This document shows, one piece after another, positions 40,435-50,322 of a stretch of DNA of 64,000 nt. The translations under genes and the position numbers were made by a program. Position 1 is the stretch's first letter. Every line of letters begins with the position of its first letter. Origin of the DNA: Fredinandcohnia aciditolerans (lineage in GTDB: Bacteria > Bacillota > Bacilli > Bacillales > Bacillaceae_L); assembly GCA_003640645.1 (NCBI GenBank), contig QGHH01000004.1:104875-168874 (forward strand). The letters run 5' to 3'. The notes under the pieces were generated by a model that worked only from the letters and a program-made list of their open reading frames with translations, did no database searches and was not told where the DNA came from.

Positions 40435-42171
40435 TTATATAGCCTCCTTATGTGGAATTGAAAAAGCGATCTCCGTTCCCTTATTTACTTCGCTTTTAAT
40501 TGCTAATGCGGACTTTTCACCAAAATGCATCGTAAGCCTTCTATTAACATTATATAAAGCAACTCCACTCCCCTTATCTGACTTGATTGGGGTCACGCAA
40601 ATTTCCCTAGCCCGTTCTTTACTCATGCCCATTCCATTATCCTCAACCTTTACATAAACACAGTCATTCCCTTTTTGAATGGAAATACTCACCTGAAAAT
40701 CTCCATCTTGATTCTTCATGCCATGCTTAATTGCATTTTCTACAATCGGCTGCAGGGTAAGGGGTGGAATATGCTGATACAAAGCAGCTTCATCTACCTT
40801 ATATGATACCTTCAATTTATCTACAAACCTTGTTTCCTCTATTTCTAAATAAGCTCGAACCTGCCGTAATTCCTGCTCTAAAGTTGTTACATTTTGTGTC
40901 GTTACCGATAGGTTCTGACGTAAGAAATGTGATAAAGAAACTAGTAGTTTTCTAGCTTTTGTTGGGTCTCTCCTTACTAATGAGAGAATCGTATTTAATG
41001 TATTAAACAGAAAATGCGGACTGATCTGGGCTTGAAGCACTTTGATTTCCGCTTCTTTAGCCAGCTGAAATGCCTTGTCCGCTTCCGCAATTTCAAGCTG
41101 ATTACTTAAAAGAGAGCTTAATCCGGAAATTAGTTCTGTGACAACAGGTGTAATTTCTTTTTCCGTACGGAAATAGAATTTCAACGTCCCAATCGTTTCT
41201 TCTCTACGTTTTAAGGGAGCAATCACAGCCGCACCGAGTGGGCAATCCTCATCCCGACATTGAATCATCTTTTTGTTTGCGATTACAATTTTTCCGTTAT
41301 GGATAACTTCCTGTGTAATTTGTGTTTGAATAGGCATTTGTGAACGGTGATGGTCATGGCCAAGACCCACATGCGCTAGAATTTCGTTCGTGTTTGTCAT
41401 CGAGACAGCTGTAGCTTGAATTTCATCCTGAATTATATGGCAAACAGCTTGAGCTGTATCACGATTCAAACCGTTCCGTAAATAAGCTAGTGTCTTGTCA
41501 GCGATTCGCAGTGTTTTTTGAGCTTGAACAGCACCCACCCGTTCTCCCTCATTAATGACGCTCTTAATAATCATAAGAAAAAGTGCACAGCCTAGACCAT
41601 TTGCTATAATCATAGGAATTCCAATGATCTCAACTAAAGCCCATGCCTTTTCAAACGGGCGTGAGAAGAGCAAGATAACAAGCATTTGAAGAGCTTCCGC
41701 AGAGGCTGCAATAATAAATGCTGTACTCAATTTCACATGTTTATTTTTCTTATAAAAATATCCGGAGATAAACCCAGCAATAATCGATGCAAAGCCACAA
41801 GTAAACGCAGTAAACCCTCCCAGGGTAAAGCGATGAATTCCTGCAATTAGGCCCGCACCTAAACCAACCTTGTAGCCTCCAAGAAGGCCCGCAAGCACAA
41901 CACCAATTACCCGTGAGTTTGCTAAAGCCTCATCAGTGGTTAAAGCAGATGCCCACCGGTCAAGTTGCAAACTTTCTGTGTTCAGGCTTAAGCCAGTATA
42001 CGTACCGATGATTCCAAAAAACCCAAAGAAGACAATTGCCACGAGCTTCTGCCAGCGGTTCAGCTCTTCCTGATACATCATCCCCCTAAAAAACTTCAAT
42101 CTAGTCAAAATGAAAGCGATTGCAACGATAATCCCTAACCGCTCCAACATCGTAATCAACAATACGAACAT
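40435..42171 (-). CDS. lytS: LytS/BtsS-type sensor histidine kinase
   Basis: 578 residues: 5TMR-LYT membrane sensor (about 1-190, including GLLGGYKVGLGAGLIAGIHR), a GAF domain (about 215-350), His_kinase domain (QISPHFLFNTLNTILSLVRR, phospho-His in the PHF motif) and a HATPase (VENAIKHGM, GSGVALYNV). The 5TMR-LYT class senses pyruvate in several bacteria. ATG 42171 is 7 nt after AAGGAG; the ATG six nt earlier is too close. The GAF domain may add a second cytoplasmic input. Confidence 0.93.
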   Translation of the reverse strand: MFVLLITMLERLGIIVAIAFILTRLKFFRGMMYQEELNRWQKLVAIVFFGFFGIIGTYTGLSLNTESLQLDRWASALTTDEALANSRVIGVVLAGLLGGYKVGLGAGLIAGIHRFTLGGFTAFTCGFASIIAGFISGYFYKKNKHVKLSTAFIIAASAEALQMLVILLFSRPFEKAWALVEIIGIPMIIANGLGCALFLMIIKSVINEGERVGAVQAQKTLRIADKTLAYLRNGLNRDTAQAVCHIIQDEIQATAVSMTNTNEILAHVGLGHDHHRSQMPIQTQITQEVIHNGKIVIANKKMIQCRDEDCPLGAAVIAPLKRREETIGTLKFYFRTEKEITPVVTELISGLSSLLSNQLEIAEADKAFQLAKEAEIKVLQAQISPHFLFNTLNTILSLVRRDPTKARKLLVSLSHFLRQNLSVTTQNVTTLEQELRQVRAYLEIEETRFVDKLKVSYKVDEAALYQHIPPLTLQPIVENAIKHGMKNQDGDFQVSISIQKGNDCVYVKVEDNGMGMSKERAREICVTPIKSDKGSGVALYNVNRRLTMHFGEKSALAIKSEVNKGTEIAFSIPHKEAI

Positions 42172-42195
42172 AAACATGCTCCTTTTTGGGTCGCG

Positions 42196-42251
42196 GGGAC
42201 AGGTCCCTTGTCCCGCTTCAGATAATAATGTTGGGACAAGGGACCTGTCCC
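42196..42251. repeat. Nested palindromic element (REP-like)
   Basis: GGGACAGGTCCCTTGTCCC (42196-42214) and GGGACAAGGGACCTGTCCC (42233-42251) form a perfect 19-bp inverted repeat around 18 nt, and each arm contains the palindrome-like GGGACAGGTCCC. Similar GGGACAGG-type palindromes recur in Bacillaceae intergenic regions. It lies just upstream of lytS and could act as a strong hairpin on either strand. Confidence 0.85.
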
Positions 42252-42310
42252 TCTGTCCCTATTGTATCAAGATTCTTAGGGTTGTGGATAGTTGGAAGAA
42301 TTTGATGACT

Positions 42311-43415
42311 TTAATTTGTCATCCCAGCTTTAATTTCTCCATTTCTATAAATGTCAATTGCTTGTTCTTGCGCTAGCAAGCATAATTCTGCTGCTTTAAA
42401 AGCATGAGCTTGTGTCATGGCTATTTCGGTACGGTTCAAGCAATCTAAGATGAACTGCCCAAAGAAAGGATATCCAACCTTTCCAGACACATTGAAATAC
42501 TGCTCTCCATTCTTATTAACTAAAAAGACATGATTTCCATTATTCGCACGTGCCAGATCGATGTATTTCCGGATTTCAATCGTTCCTTCTGTACCAATAA
42601 TAAAAATTCTCCCATCACCCCAAGTCCTTAATCCATCAGGAGTAAACCAATCTACTCGGAAGTAATTTGTTGCCCCATTATCTCCAACCAATGTTGCATC
42701 TCCAAAATCATCTAATTCGGGATACTGTGGATGATGATAGTTTGCTATTTTACTATGCAACACTTTTGCATCTTGACAACCCGTATAGTATAAAAATTGC
42801 TCGATTTGATGAGAGCCAATATCACATAAGATTCCACCATATTTTTCTCTTTGAAAAAACCATTCTGGTCGGCTAGGTGCATTTAATCGGTGTGGACCTA
42901 ATCCAGTTACCTGAATGACACGACCAATAGCACCTTTCTTAATTAAATCACCAGCAAATACAGCTCCCTCTACATGAAGACGCTCACTATAATACACCAT
43001 GTACTTTTGCCCAGTTTGCTTTACAACTTCCTTTGCTTTTTCCAATTGTTTTAATGATGTAAAAGGTGTTTTATCTGTAAAATAATCTTTTCCTGCATTC
43101 ATTACCTGGATACCAAGTTTCACTTCGTTTTGAAGGAATAGCTGCGCCAGCCACAAGTTGAACACTTGTATCTAATAAAATTTGCTCTAAAGACTCTGCA
43201 CGCACCACTTCAGGAAAAGTTTCCAAGAACTTAGCTACTTTTAGGGGATCGGGATCATACACCCATTTCAAAGTAGCGCCTGCCTCAATTAACCCATTGC
43301 ACATTCCGTAAATATGACCATGATCGAGACATGCTGTTGCAAATATAAATTCCCCTTTTTTCACAACAGGATTTGGTTTTCCTTTTGGCGCATAATTCAT
43401 ACCATCATGTACCAC
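42311..43415 (-). pseudogene. Gfo/Idh/MocA oxidoreductase, frameshifted
   Basis: Two overlapping frames make up one protein. The N-terminal part (GTG 43415 onward, with FIFATACLDHGHIYGMCNGLIEAG as the start of the Rossmann region) ends in AAIPSKRSE; the C-terminal part continues from VKLGIQVMNAGKDYFTDKTPF to the stop at 42311, in a frame one base away. The break lies near 43120-43130 in AAAACGAAGTGAAACT. Repaired, it would be about 367 residues, a full-size NAD(P)-dependent sugar or polyol oxidoreductase. A good AGGAGGGG site precedes GTG 43415. A base-call error is possible. Confidence 0.85.
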
Positions 43416-43477
43416 TATTATCCCCTCCTATTAATCTGTACAGACACATCATCTTAAGACAAACTGGTTTCGGAATA

Positions 43478-44716
43478 CTAGCCTACCTGCACTGAATAAT
43501 GAAGGATAAGTTCTTCAAGCACGTCAATCCCAGTCATAATATCTTCAAGCTCCGTATACTCGTCCGGATGGTGGCTAAGTCCATCGACAGAAGGTACAAA
43601 AATTAAACCCGTAGGACATAGGTTTGTCATATTCATCGCATCATGTCCTGCCCCACTTGCCATCTTTTGATAGGAAAGATTTAAACTCTCACAAATTGAT
43701 TCTGTTACATCATTTATATCTTTAGAGAGTAAAACGGGCTGTTCACTAATGATTTCATTGCTAACTATTTCAAGTTTTCTATTTCTTTCCAATGCTTGTA
43801 TCGTTTTATATAAATGCTCTACTACTCTTTGTCTTGACTTTACGGAGGTAGATCGTATATCCACCTTAATATCCACTTCACCTGGTACAACATTCATTGC
43901 GCCTGCATGAACATCCATGACTCCAACAGTAGCAACGGTTCCATAATGTTGTTCATCTATGGCAATTTTTTCTAATTCTAGTGCGATCTCCGACGCTCCT
44001 AATAGGGCATCTTTTCTCATATGCATTGGGGTTGTCCCGGAATGTGAGGCAGTTCCTTTAATTTTGATATCCAACCTTATCGGCGCGGCTATTCCCGTCA
44101 CAATCCCAATATTTTTGTTATTGTTTATTAATACAGGACCTTGCTCAACATGCAATTCAAAGAATGCTTTAATTTCTTCATTTACTCTACTGGCTTCTTC
44201 AACACTATCAATATCAAGAGCGCATAATGAAAGGGCCTCTTCCATTGTAATTCCATCACGATCTTTTAAATGTCTAAATTTCTCTTTATTAAATAGTCCA
44301 GACATCGCCTTACTTCCAACAGTAGAAACGCCGAATCTAGCAGATTCTTCACAGGCAAATGAAACTATTTCAATTGGGTGAGCGGTTTCAATTCCTTTTT
44401 CATTGAGCCTTTTGACAACTTCTAATGCAGCTGTAACACCTACTACCCCGTCATATTTTCCACCTTGATAGACTGTATCAAGATGGGATCCCATTAGCAC
44501 CGGCGGTAAATGCTTGTTTTTTCCTTCTCTCCTTGCAATTACATTACCACACTGGTCCATACTGATTTCTAATCCTTCTGCTTTACACATCCGCATAAAT
44601 GCATGTGTACAAGTTTGTTCCTCATTGGTATAGGCAATTCTAGTTATTCCTTTTTCACCAGAGTTATATTGATTGATTTTATTAAAAAGTACTTGATATC
44701 TTTCAATACGATCCAT
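43478..44716 (-). CDS. M20-family amidohydrolase (N-carbamoyl-L-amino acid hydrolase/allantoate amidohydrolase type)
   Basis: 412 residues with the metal-binding pattern of the family: GSHLDTVYQGGKYDGVVG (first His and Asp), EESARFG, ELHVEQGPVL and the dimerisation-domain motif ASHSGTTPMHMR. These zinc or manganese enzymes hydrolyse N-carbamoyl amino acids, ureidoglycine or allantoate, releasing ammonia. No hydantoinase or allantoinase gene is close by, so the substrate is open. The start follows GGGAG; the gene is separated by 62 nt from the frameshifted Gfo/Idh gene. Confidence 0.9.
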   Translation of the reverse strand: MDRIERYQVLFNKINQYNSGEKGITRIAYTNEEQTCTHAFMRMCKAEGLEISMDQCGNVIARREGKNKHLPPVLMGSHLDTVYQGGKYDGVVGVTAALEVVKRLNEKGIETAHPIEIVSFACEESARFGVSTVGSKAMSGLFNKEKFRHLKDRDGITMEEALSLCALDIDSVEEASRVNEEIKAFFELHVEQGPVLINNNKNIGIVTGIAAPIRLDIKIKGTASHSGTTPMHMRKDALLGASEIALELEKIAIDEQHYGTVATVGVMDVHAGAMNVVPGEVDIKVDIRSTSVKSRQRVVEHLYKTIQALERNRKLEIVSNEIISEQPVLLSKDINDVTESICESLNLSYQKMASGAGHDAMNMTNLCPTGLIFVPSVDGLSHHPDEYTELEDIMTGIDVLEELILHYSVQVG

Positions 44717-44815
44717 GCTGATATATCTCCCGTCCTGTCATTCATGATTCTATCAATATTATACCAGTTAGATAGAATTGTTTAGAGATGATTTTTAGAT
44801 TTAGAAAAATGAGCA

Positions 44816-44850
44816 AACAAAAAAGCAACGCCTTTTTTTAGACGTTACTT
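44816..44850 (-). terminator. Terminator of the FMN reductase gene
   Basis: AAGTAACGTC pairs with GGCGTTGCTT (two G-U pairs) and is followed by TTTTTTGTTTG on the minus strand. Confidence 0.8.
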
Positions 44851-44860
44851 CTAGGTTATC

Positions 44861-45457
44861 TTATCGAATTGTCTTTAATGCTTTCCCCCAAGAAACGACT
44901 TGGTCTAACAACATGTCCATATTATCATCATGAATATTTTGCGGTTTAAAATCAGTACCATTTTCAAAATCTAAAAAGAGCGATAAAGTTGGATGGGTGC
45001 GTACATCCGCAATGTTTAATTCACCACAGATTCCACGAAGATGTTCGGCCGCACGAGCACCACCAGTTGAACCATAGCTAACGATTCCAGCCGATTTATT
45101 GTACCAAGCTTCACGAGCTAAATCCATCGCATTTTTTAATGCCCCTGTGATACTGTGATTGTATTCTGCAACAACAAATATAAAACCATCAAGACTTGCT
45201 AATTTCTCATTCCATTTTGCAATCCCAGGTGCATCCGCTGTTCCTAAGAACGGTAAATCATACTCTTTAATATCTACAATTTCATAGTTAGCATTTCCTT
45301 TCTTGTCACCATAACCCTTTACCCATTCCCCAACCTGTGGACTAACACGACCTTCACGTGTACTTCCTAAAATAATCCCAATGTTTAATTTTTCTTCAGC
45401 CATTTTTGGTTCCTCCGTTGCTGTATTTTTGCCAAACAACTTGTCTAAAAAGCCCAT
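44861..45457 (-). CDS. NADPH-dependent FMN reductase
   Basis: 198 residues with a flavodoxin-like fold: GIILGSTREGRVSPQVGEWV (phosphate-binding loop), FVVAEYNHSITGALKNAMD and the GSTGGARAAEHLR loop are typical of NAD(P)H-dependent FMN/quinone/azo reductases. A short N-terminal extension (MGFLDKLFGKNTATEEPK) of unknown role precedes the domain. ATG 45457 lies 6 nt after AGGTGGTG. It stands alone between terminators and probably serves in redox or quinone detoxification. Confidence 0.9.
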   Translation of the reverse strand: MGFLDKLFGKNTATEEPKMAEEKLNIGIILGSTREGRVSPQVGEWVKGYGDKKGNANYEIVDIKEYDLPFLGTADAPGIAKWNEKLASLDGFIFVVAEYNHSITGALKNAMDLAREAWYNKSAGIVSYGSTGGARAAEHLRGICGELNIADVRTHPTLSLFLDFENGTDFKPQNIHDDNMDMLLDQVVSWGKALKTIR

Positions 45458-45539
45458 ACTTAACACCACCTATGTAGTTAAGAAAAGCATTACGGTATTA
45501 ATTTCCCTATATCTAATAGATTCTATACAAGCATATTTT

Positions 45540-46289
45540 TTACGTCGGATTTAAGATTCGTTGTAAGAACTGTTTCGTCCGTTCTTCCTTTGGATTTTTT
45601 AATACCGCATCTGGTTTACCTTGCTCAACAACATACCCTCCATCCATAAAAAGGACTTTATCTGAAATCTCACCTGCAAATTGGATTTCATGAGTGACAA
45701 TAATCATGGTCCAATTTTCATGAGCCAAGTCCTTCATCACCTTTAACACTTCTCCAATTAGTTCAGGATCTAAGGCGGAAGTCGGTTCATCGAATAAGAG
45801 CAACTCCGGCTTCAGTGCTAATGCCCTCGCGATTCCTACCCGCTGTTGCTGTCCGCCAGATAATTGGTCAGGATATAAATCCATTTTCTCCTTTAACCCG
45901 ACCTTTTCTAGTAAATCCACTGCATCACGTCTTGCTTCCGTCTTATTTCTTTTTTGAACAATTAGTGGGCCTTCCATGACATTTTGAAGGGCTGTTTTAT
46001 GTGGAAAAAGGTTATAGGATTGAAACACCATTCCCGATTTTCGACTTAAACGAATGACGTTCTGTTTACTCAATTTTTCTCCAAAATTTATGGATAATCC
46101 ATCTTCAAACTGAAAAAGTCCTATATCCGGTTGTTCAAGACCATTAAAGCAACGGAGCATCGTTGTTTTTCCTGATCCGGATGGGCCAATAATGGAGACA
46201 ACTTCCCCTTTATTAATCTCGAGATCAATATTTTTTAATACTTCATTTTCACCAAATGATTTTGCCAAACCCTTAACAGATAAAAACAT
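45540..46289 (-). CDS. Polar amino acid ABC transporter, ATP-binding protein
   Basis: 249 residues with Walker A GPSGSGKTT, Q-loop, signature LSGGQQQRVGIARAL, Walker B LLLFDEPTSALDPE and the H-loop (VTHE). This is the PAAT (GlnQ/TcyN/ArtM) type. It is the last gene of a binding protein-permease-ATPase operon, 12 nt after the permease, and energises import of an amino acid such as cystine or glutamine. Confidence 0.95.
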   Translation of the reverse strand: MFLSVKGLAKSFGENEVLKNIDLEINKGEVVSIIGPSGSGKTTMLRCFNGLEQPDIGLFQFEDGLSINFGEKLSKQNVIRLSRKSGMVFQSYNLFPHKTALQNVMEGPLIVQKRNKTEARRDAVDLLEKVGLKEKMDLYPDQLSGGQQQRVGIARALALKPELLLFDEPTSALDPELIGEVLKVMKDLAHENWTMIIVTHEIQFAGEISDKVLFMDGGYVVEQGKPDAVLKNPKEERTKQFLQRILNPT

Positions 46290-46301
46290 ACCCTCACCCC
46301 T

Positions 46302-47015
46302 TTACTTTAAGACATGTCTACTTAACCTTCGTTCGAGTACTTCTTGAAACAGTGATAAAATGAAACAAATTACCCAATAGATTAGAGCAGCTTCCAAATA
46401 TAAAAGGAGGAAATCGTACGTCCTTGCTGCAATCTCCTGGGCCTTACGAAATAATTCCGCCACCAGCACCAATGAAGCTAAGGATGTATCTTTTACAAGG
46501 CTAATAAATGAATTAGACAGTGGCGGGACGGATACCCTTGCGGCTTGAGGAAGAATGATGCGCCTTAAGGCTGTCCATCTTGTCATTCCAATTGTAAACG
46601 CTGCTTCCCATTGACCTTTTGGTATTGATAAAATGGATGCACGAATAATTTCTGATGCATAGGCGCCAACATTTAAAATAAATGCGATAGCCGCACTTGG
46701 AAAAGGGTCAATATTGACTCCGATATTGGGAAGTCCGTAAAAAATAATAAATAATTGGACAAGTAAAGGCGTTCCGCGAATCGCTGAAACATAGATAATA
46801 GCTGGAATCTGAATGAGTCTAGATTTAGACAATCGCATGATTGCTGTGAGCAACGCAAGAATAAGTCCGCCTATAAATGATATAAGTGTGAGTGGAATCG
46901 TATATTGAATCGCTCCAGAAAGCATGGAGGGAAGGGAATTGATAAATAACTCCCATCCCTCCATATTGGCTGTAATCGTGAAAATTAGACTATTTTGTAG
47001 AAACATCTTCACCAA
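46302..47015 (-). CDS. Polar amino acid ABC transporter, permease
   Basis: 237 residues with about five membrane helices and the PAAT permease pattern ([39 protein letters not shown] as the EAA loop). It overlaps the binding protein gene by 26 nt. The start is uncertain: TTG 47015 or ATG 47006 have weak sites inside the upstream gene, while ATG 46964 would give a family-typical N-terminus but has no clear ribosome binding site. The permease probably works as a homodimer. Confidence 0.92.
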   Translation of the reverse strand: MVKMFLQNSLIFTITANMEGWELFINSLPSMLSGAIQYTIPLTLISFIGGLILALLTAIMRLSKSRLIQIPAIIYVSAIRGTPLLVQLFIIFYGLPNIGVNIDPFPSAAIAFILNVGAYASEIIRASILSIPKGQWEAAFTIGMTRWTALRRIILPQAARVSVPPLSNSFISLVKDTSLASLVLVAELFRKAQEIAARTYDFLLLYLEAALIYWVICFILSLFQEVLERRLSRHVLK

Positions 47016-47820
47016 ACCATTCCTGCGAAATTTTTGCTAATGTTCCATCTTCCTTCATTGCAGCCAACTGCTCGTTAATTGCCTTTACCAAGTCTTCATT
47101 CCCTTTGTTAAAAGTAAAGGCCATTTCCGAAACATCGTCTGACTCAGCAGCAATTTTAATACTCTCATCACCTTGTGATTTAATATAATCAAGAACTGCA
47201 AGCTTATCATTAACAGTAGCTTCGGCACGTCCTTGCTTAATCAATTCAATCGACTGAGCAAGCCCTTCAACACCTACGATTTCAGCGCCATTCTCTTGAG
47301 CGATTGCACCGTAATTACTTGTCAATGATTGCGCAGCTTTTCTGCCTTTTAAATCTTCAAATGACGCAATATCACTATTATCCTTTGGTACAACTAGGAC
47401 AGCTGAGGAATAGGTATAAGGTTCTGAGAACTCATAATTCGCCAGACGGTCTTCATTAATCCCCACTTGGTTTGCAATTAAATCAAATCGTTTTGAATTT
47501 AGACCTGCAAACATTGAGTCCCATTGGGTTTCCATGAACTCCACTTCAAGGTCCATACGCTTTGCGACTTCTCTAATGACTTCCACATCATATCCTGTTA
47601 ATTTATCCTCTTCATTATGGAAGGTATAAGGTGCATACGTACCCTCTGTTCCTACTGTTAGAACACCTTTTTCCTTGATTTCGTCAAATAAGGAGCCTGT
47701 TTGTTCAGTATCATTGTTTTCTTCATTTCCCGCATTGTTGTCTTGATCAGTGCCTCCACATCCCACTAGAAAAAAAGCAAAAATAAGAATGATGGAAAAA
47801 AGAAAAACTTGTTTTTTCAT
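46990..47820 (-). CDS. Polar amino acid ABC transporter, substrate-binding lipoprotein
   Basis: 276 residues with a lipobox (FFLVGC), an acidic Asn-rich linker and a family 3 solute-binding domain ([18 protein letters not shown], then [20 protein letters not shown], and [14 protein letters not shown]). It closely follows the TcyA/TcyJ-type pattern, so cystine is a reasonable but unproven ligand. It is the first gene of the operon; AGGGGG lies 10 nt before ATG 47820. Confidence 0.92.
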   Translation of the reverse strand: MKKQVFLFSIILIFAFFLVGCGGTDQDNNAGNEENNDTEQTGSLFDEIKEKGVLTVGTEGTYAPYTFHNEEDKLTGYDVEVIREVAKRMDLEVEFMETQWDSMFAGLNSKRFDLIANQVGINEDRLANYEFSEPYTYSSAVLVVPKDNSDIASFEDLKGRKAAQSLTSNYGAIAQENGAEIVGVEGLAQSIELIKQGRAEATVNDKLAVLDYIKSQGDESIKIAAESDDVSEMAFTFNKGNEDLVKAINEQLAAMKEDGTLAKISQEWFGEDVSTK

Positions 47821-48033
47821 TTTTAGAAACCCCCTGTGAATTTAATGCGTGTTTATGCTTAGTAGTAGATTTTACAAGTTCAGCCATTCTCATTCACAAG
47901 GACGACAGCAAAAAAAGAAGCCGTCGTAATTTAACAGCTCTTTTTTAGCACTCGATCTTATGAGTTCAACATTTCTACGGAATTTCTTAACTTCAGTTAA
48001 TGCCTGAAATGGTAAGGGAAAGCTTAAACTTTT

Positions 48034-50232
48034 TTACAGTAATTCAGTTGAATCAAAATCAAAAAGACTATATAGCTTATATGCCATTAATAGCTCAAAC
48101 CGCACTTCTGCATTATTTAAATCGACACCTAATAACTCAGAGATACGGTCAATTCTATATTCTAAAGTACTTCGATGTATAAATAATGTATTAGATGCCT
48201 CTCTTACATTGCCATTATGGAGTAGATAAATCTTTAGTGTCCCAAAGAGATCCACGTTATTTTTTTTCGAATACTGCACCAAGGCACCAAGGTTTTTCTT
48301 GATAAAGATTTTGGCTGATGCAAAATCACTCGTATTACTTAAAATGGTGTAGGCACCGAGATCATCATATAATGCATAGCCTCCGTCAGGATTACGATTC
48401 ATGATTACATTTTTCGCTTTAGATGCTTTCATGAAACTATCATTATAGTCCTCTAGCTTGGTTGTACCCCCACCAATTCCGATATATGGCGTTATCCTTT
48501 CTTTTTTTGCTGAATCTGATAGAAGTTTATATAGTCGTTCCCAAACGTTTTTCTCGCTTGGTGTTTGAACAATGATAATAAAATCATCACCTTTACGACT
48601 GAAGATCATGTTTGAAAAATGAAAAGATAAATCAGACTTTATTTGGTCCCATACTCTTGATTTCTTCGCTTCAACTGCAACGACATTCTCACCTGCATCA
48701 TCAGCTACATAGAAAGAGCCTACTACAACCGTATGGGGTTCAAGTATATTCCAATTGGTCAACGTTGCATATTGGATAATCTTTTCTGGATTTTCAATGG
48801 TTTCTGCGAACAATTGATTGATGAATCCTTCTTGTATCTGTTCTTTTGTATCTAGAACGAGTTTCTGCTTAATGAATTCAATTGCATACACATTTAAGAC
48901 ATGGTCAATCGTAAGGCGAATAAGGCGGTTCATTTTTTTCTTGTATAAGCTCACAATCATGTACCCTAAAGCTTTATTTCCCTGCAAAATGGGGTGTACA
49001 TGCAAGTCAGTGCCATTAACTGTAATGGTCAAATCTTCTGTACTAAGCTTTGTAATTTCACTTTTCTTCTTCGTGATTTCATGTTCGTATTCATTTTGGA
49101 GGTGTTTTTCCTCTTGTTTAACCTTTGAAGTAATTGGATTCATAAATCTATCATATAAAAATACGGTACTATCGATCATGGCGCTAATTGTATTTGTGAT
49201 CTCAAATAAATCTGCACCTTTTACTGTCTTTTTTACTAATTCTTGTTGATGCTCTACGATGGTCTCAAGATTTTTTTTACTCTCATATTCAAATCGATAG
49301 AGTCTTGCGTTTTCGATTTGCATGGACACGAAGTCCGAAACAAACTTCAAAAATTCCAGATCTTCATCCGTAAAATAGGCTTCCCCACCTGTTGTGACAT
49401 AAATAACGCCAATCGTCTTTAAATTAACCAGTAATGGAACTGTGAGTTCTGTTCCTCCTGATACCTCAACATATGGAAAATATGAGTCCAATGATTTATT
49501 AGAATGGATGTTTATCTTAATTGGATGTCCGACTGGCCCATACCATGGGGGATGAAGGTCAAAGCTTGTGTTTTCTTCATCATATAAATAGACGCATGCA
49601 CCATTTGCTTGGGTCCCTTTACATGCACGTTCCACCACTTTTTCGATGATATGTTCGATTGAAGAGTTTGGAAGGATATTCTCCTTAATCCACTCGATTC
49701 CCTTCATTTTTCGTTTTTGACTTTCCTTCTCACGCGCGATGATTAATGAGGATGCAACATCATGACCAAACTCTGTAAAAATTTGTTCAGCTTCAATGAT
49801 TAATGGAATAAATTCTCGAAAGCCTATTACGCAAAGACCAAAGCTTTCGTTTAGGTTATGCAGGGGGACTGTAAACCATGTTGATAAGTTTTCATTCTTG
49901 ATGGCAGTATGAAAAGCACAGTTGGTCTCTTCACGCTTATCCTTCTGCCACCAAATTGCATTTTTCAGGAGTTTTGGAGAGCAGTCGTTGACATCTAAGT
50001 GAAGTGTTTGATCGATTGTGAACTGTTCTCCTTTCCAAACTTTGGGGACAAGCCTTCCTTTCTCATAGAGGACGACTCCCACTAAATCACATGCATATTC
50101 CTTATAAAACCCTTCTAGCAAGTAATCTAGTGTTTCTTCAATCGTGTCAAATGTAACAAGGTGGCGCGCCATCGTTCGTAAATGAGTATCAATTTTCTTC
50201 ATTAACTTTTCTCGTTCGCTCGTTAACTTCAA
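48034..50232 (-). CDS. GAF-domain PucR/CdaR-type transcriptional regulator
   Basis: About 732 residues: two GAF-like domains (about 20-165 and 190-330), a linker helix region, a GGDEF-like CdaR domain (about 500-620) and a C-terminal PucR helix-turn-helix (LLHNGNVREASNTLFIHRSTLEYRI and following). Regulators of this class switch catabolic operons in response to small molecules bound by the GAF domains. It is the last gene of the large Liv/beta-oxidation cluster (78 nt after acyl-CoA dehydrogenase), so control of that cluster is likely. The start is uncertain: TTG 50232 has AAGGTGG at 8 nt; ATG 50202 is an alternative. Confidence 0.85.
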   Translation of the reverse strand: MKLTSEREKLMKKIDTHLRTMARHLVTFDTIEETLDYLLEGFYKEYACDLVGVVLYEKGRLVPKVWKGEQFTIDQTLHLDVNDCSPKLLKNAIWWQKDKREETNCAFHTAIKNENLSTWFTVPLHNLNESFGLCVIGFREFIPLIIEAEQIFTEFGHDVASSLIIAREKESQKRKMKGIEWIKENILPNSSIEHIIEKVVERACKGTQANGACVYLYDEENTSFDLHPPWYGPVGHPIKINIHSNKSLDSYFPYVEVSGGTELTVPLLVNLKTIGVIYVTTGGEAYFTDEDLEFLKFVSDFVSMQIENARLYRFEYESKKNLETIVEHQQELVKKTVKGADLFEITNTISAMIDSTVFLYDRFMNPITSKVKQEEKHLQNEYEHEITKKKSEITKLSTEDLTITVNGTDLHVHPILQGNKALGYMIVSLYKKKMNRLIRLTIDHVLNVYAIEFIKQKLVLDTKEQIQEGFINQLFAETIENPEKIIQYATLTNWNILEPHTVVVGSFYVADDAGENVVAVEAKKSRVWDQIKSDLSFHFSNMIFSRKGDDFIIIVQTPSEKNVWERLYKLLSDSAKKERITPYIGIGGGTTKLEDYNDSFMKASKAKNVIMNRNPDGGYALYDDLGAYTILSNTSDFASAKIFIKKNLGALVQYSKKNNVDLFGTLKIYLLHNGNVREASNTLFIHRSTLEYRIDRISELLGVDLNNAEVRFELLMAYKLYSLFDFDSTELL

Positions 50233-50322
50233 AAAAATCGCCACCTTATACTTTGTTTTCTATATACATTCCACTTTAGATTTCGAATTCCTTCTTAAAG
50301 CGTGCATTTTATATAGAAAGGC

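Noticed and set aside
47895-47940. Hairpin with GACGGC/GCTGTC arms as terminator of the PucR-type gene
   Set aside because: The T-run lies in the loop rather than after the stem, so it does not fit an intrinsic terminator on either strand.
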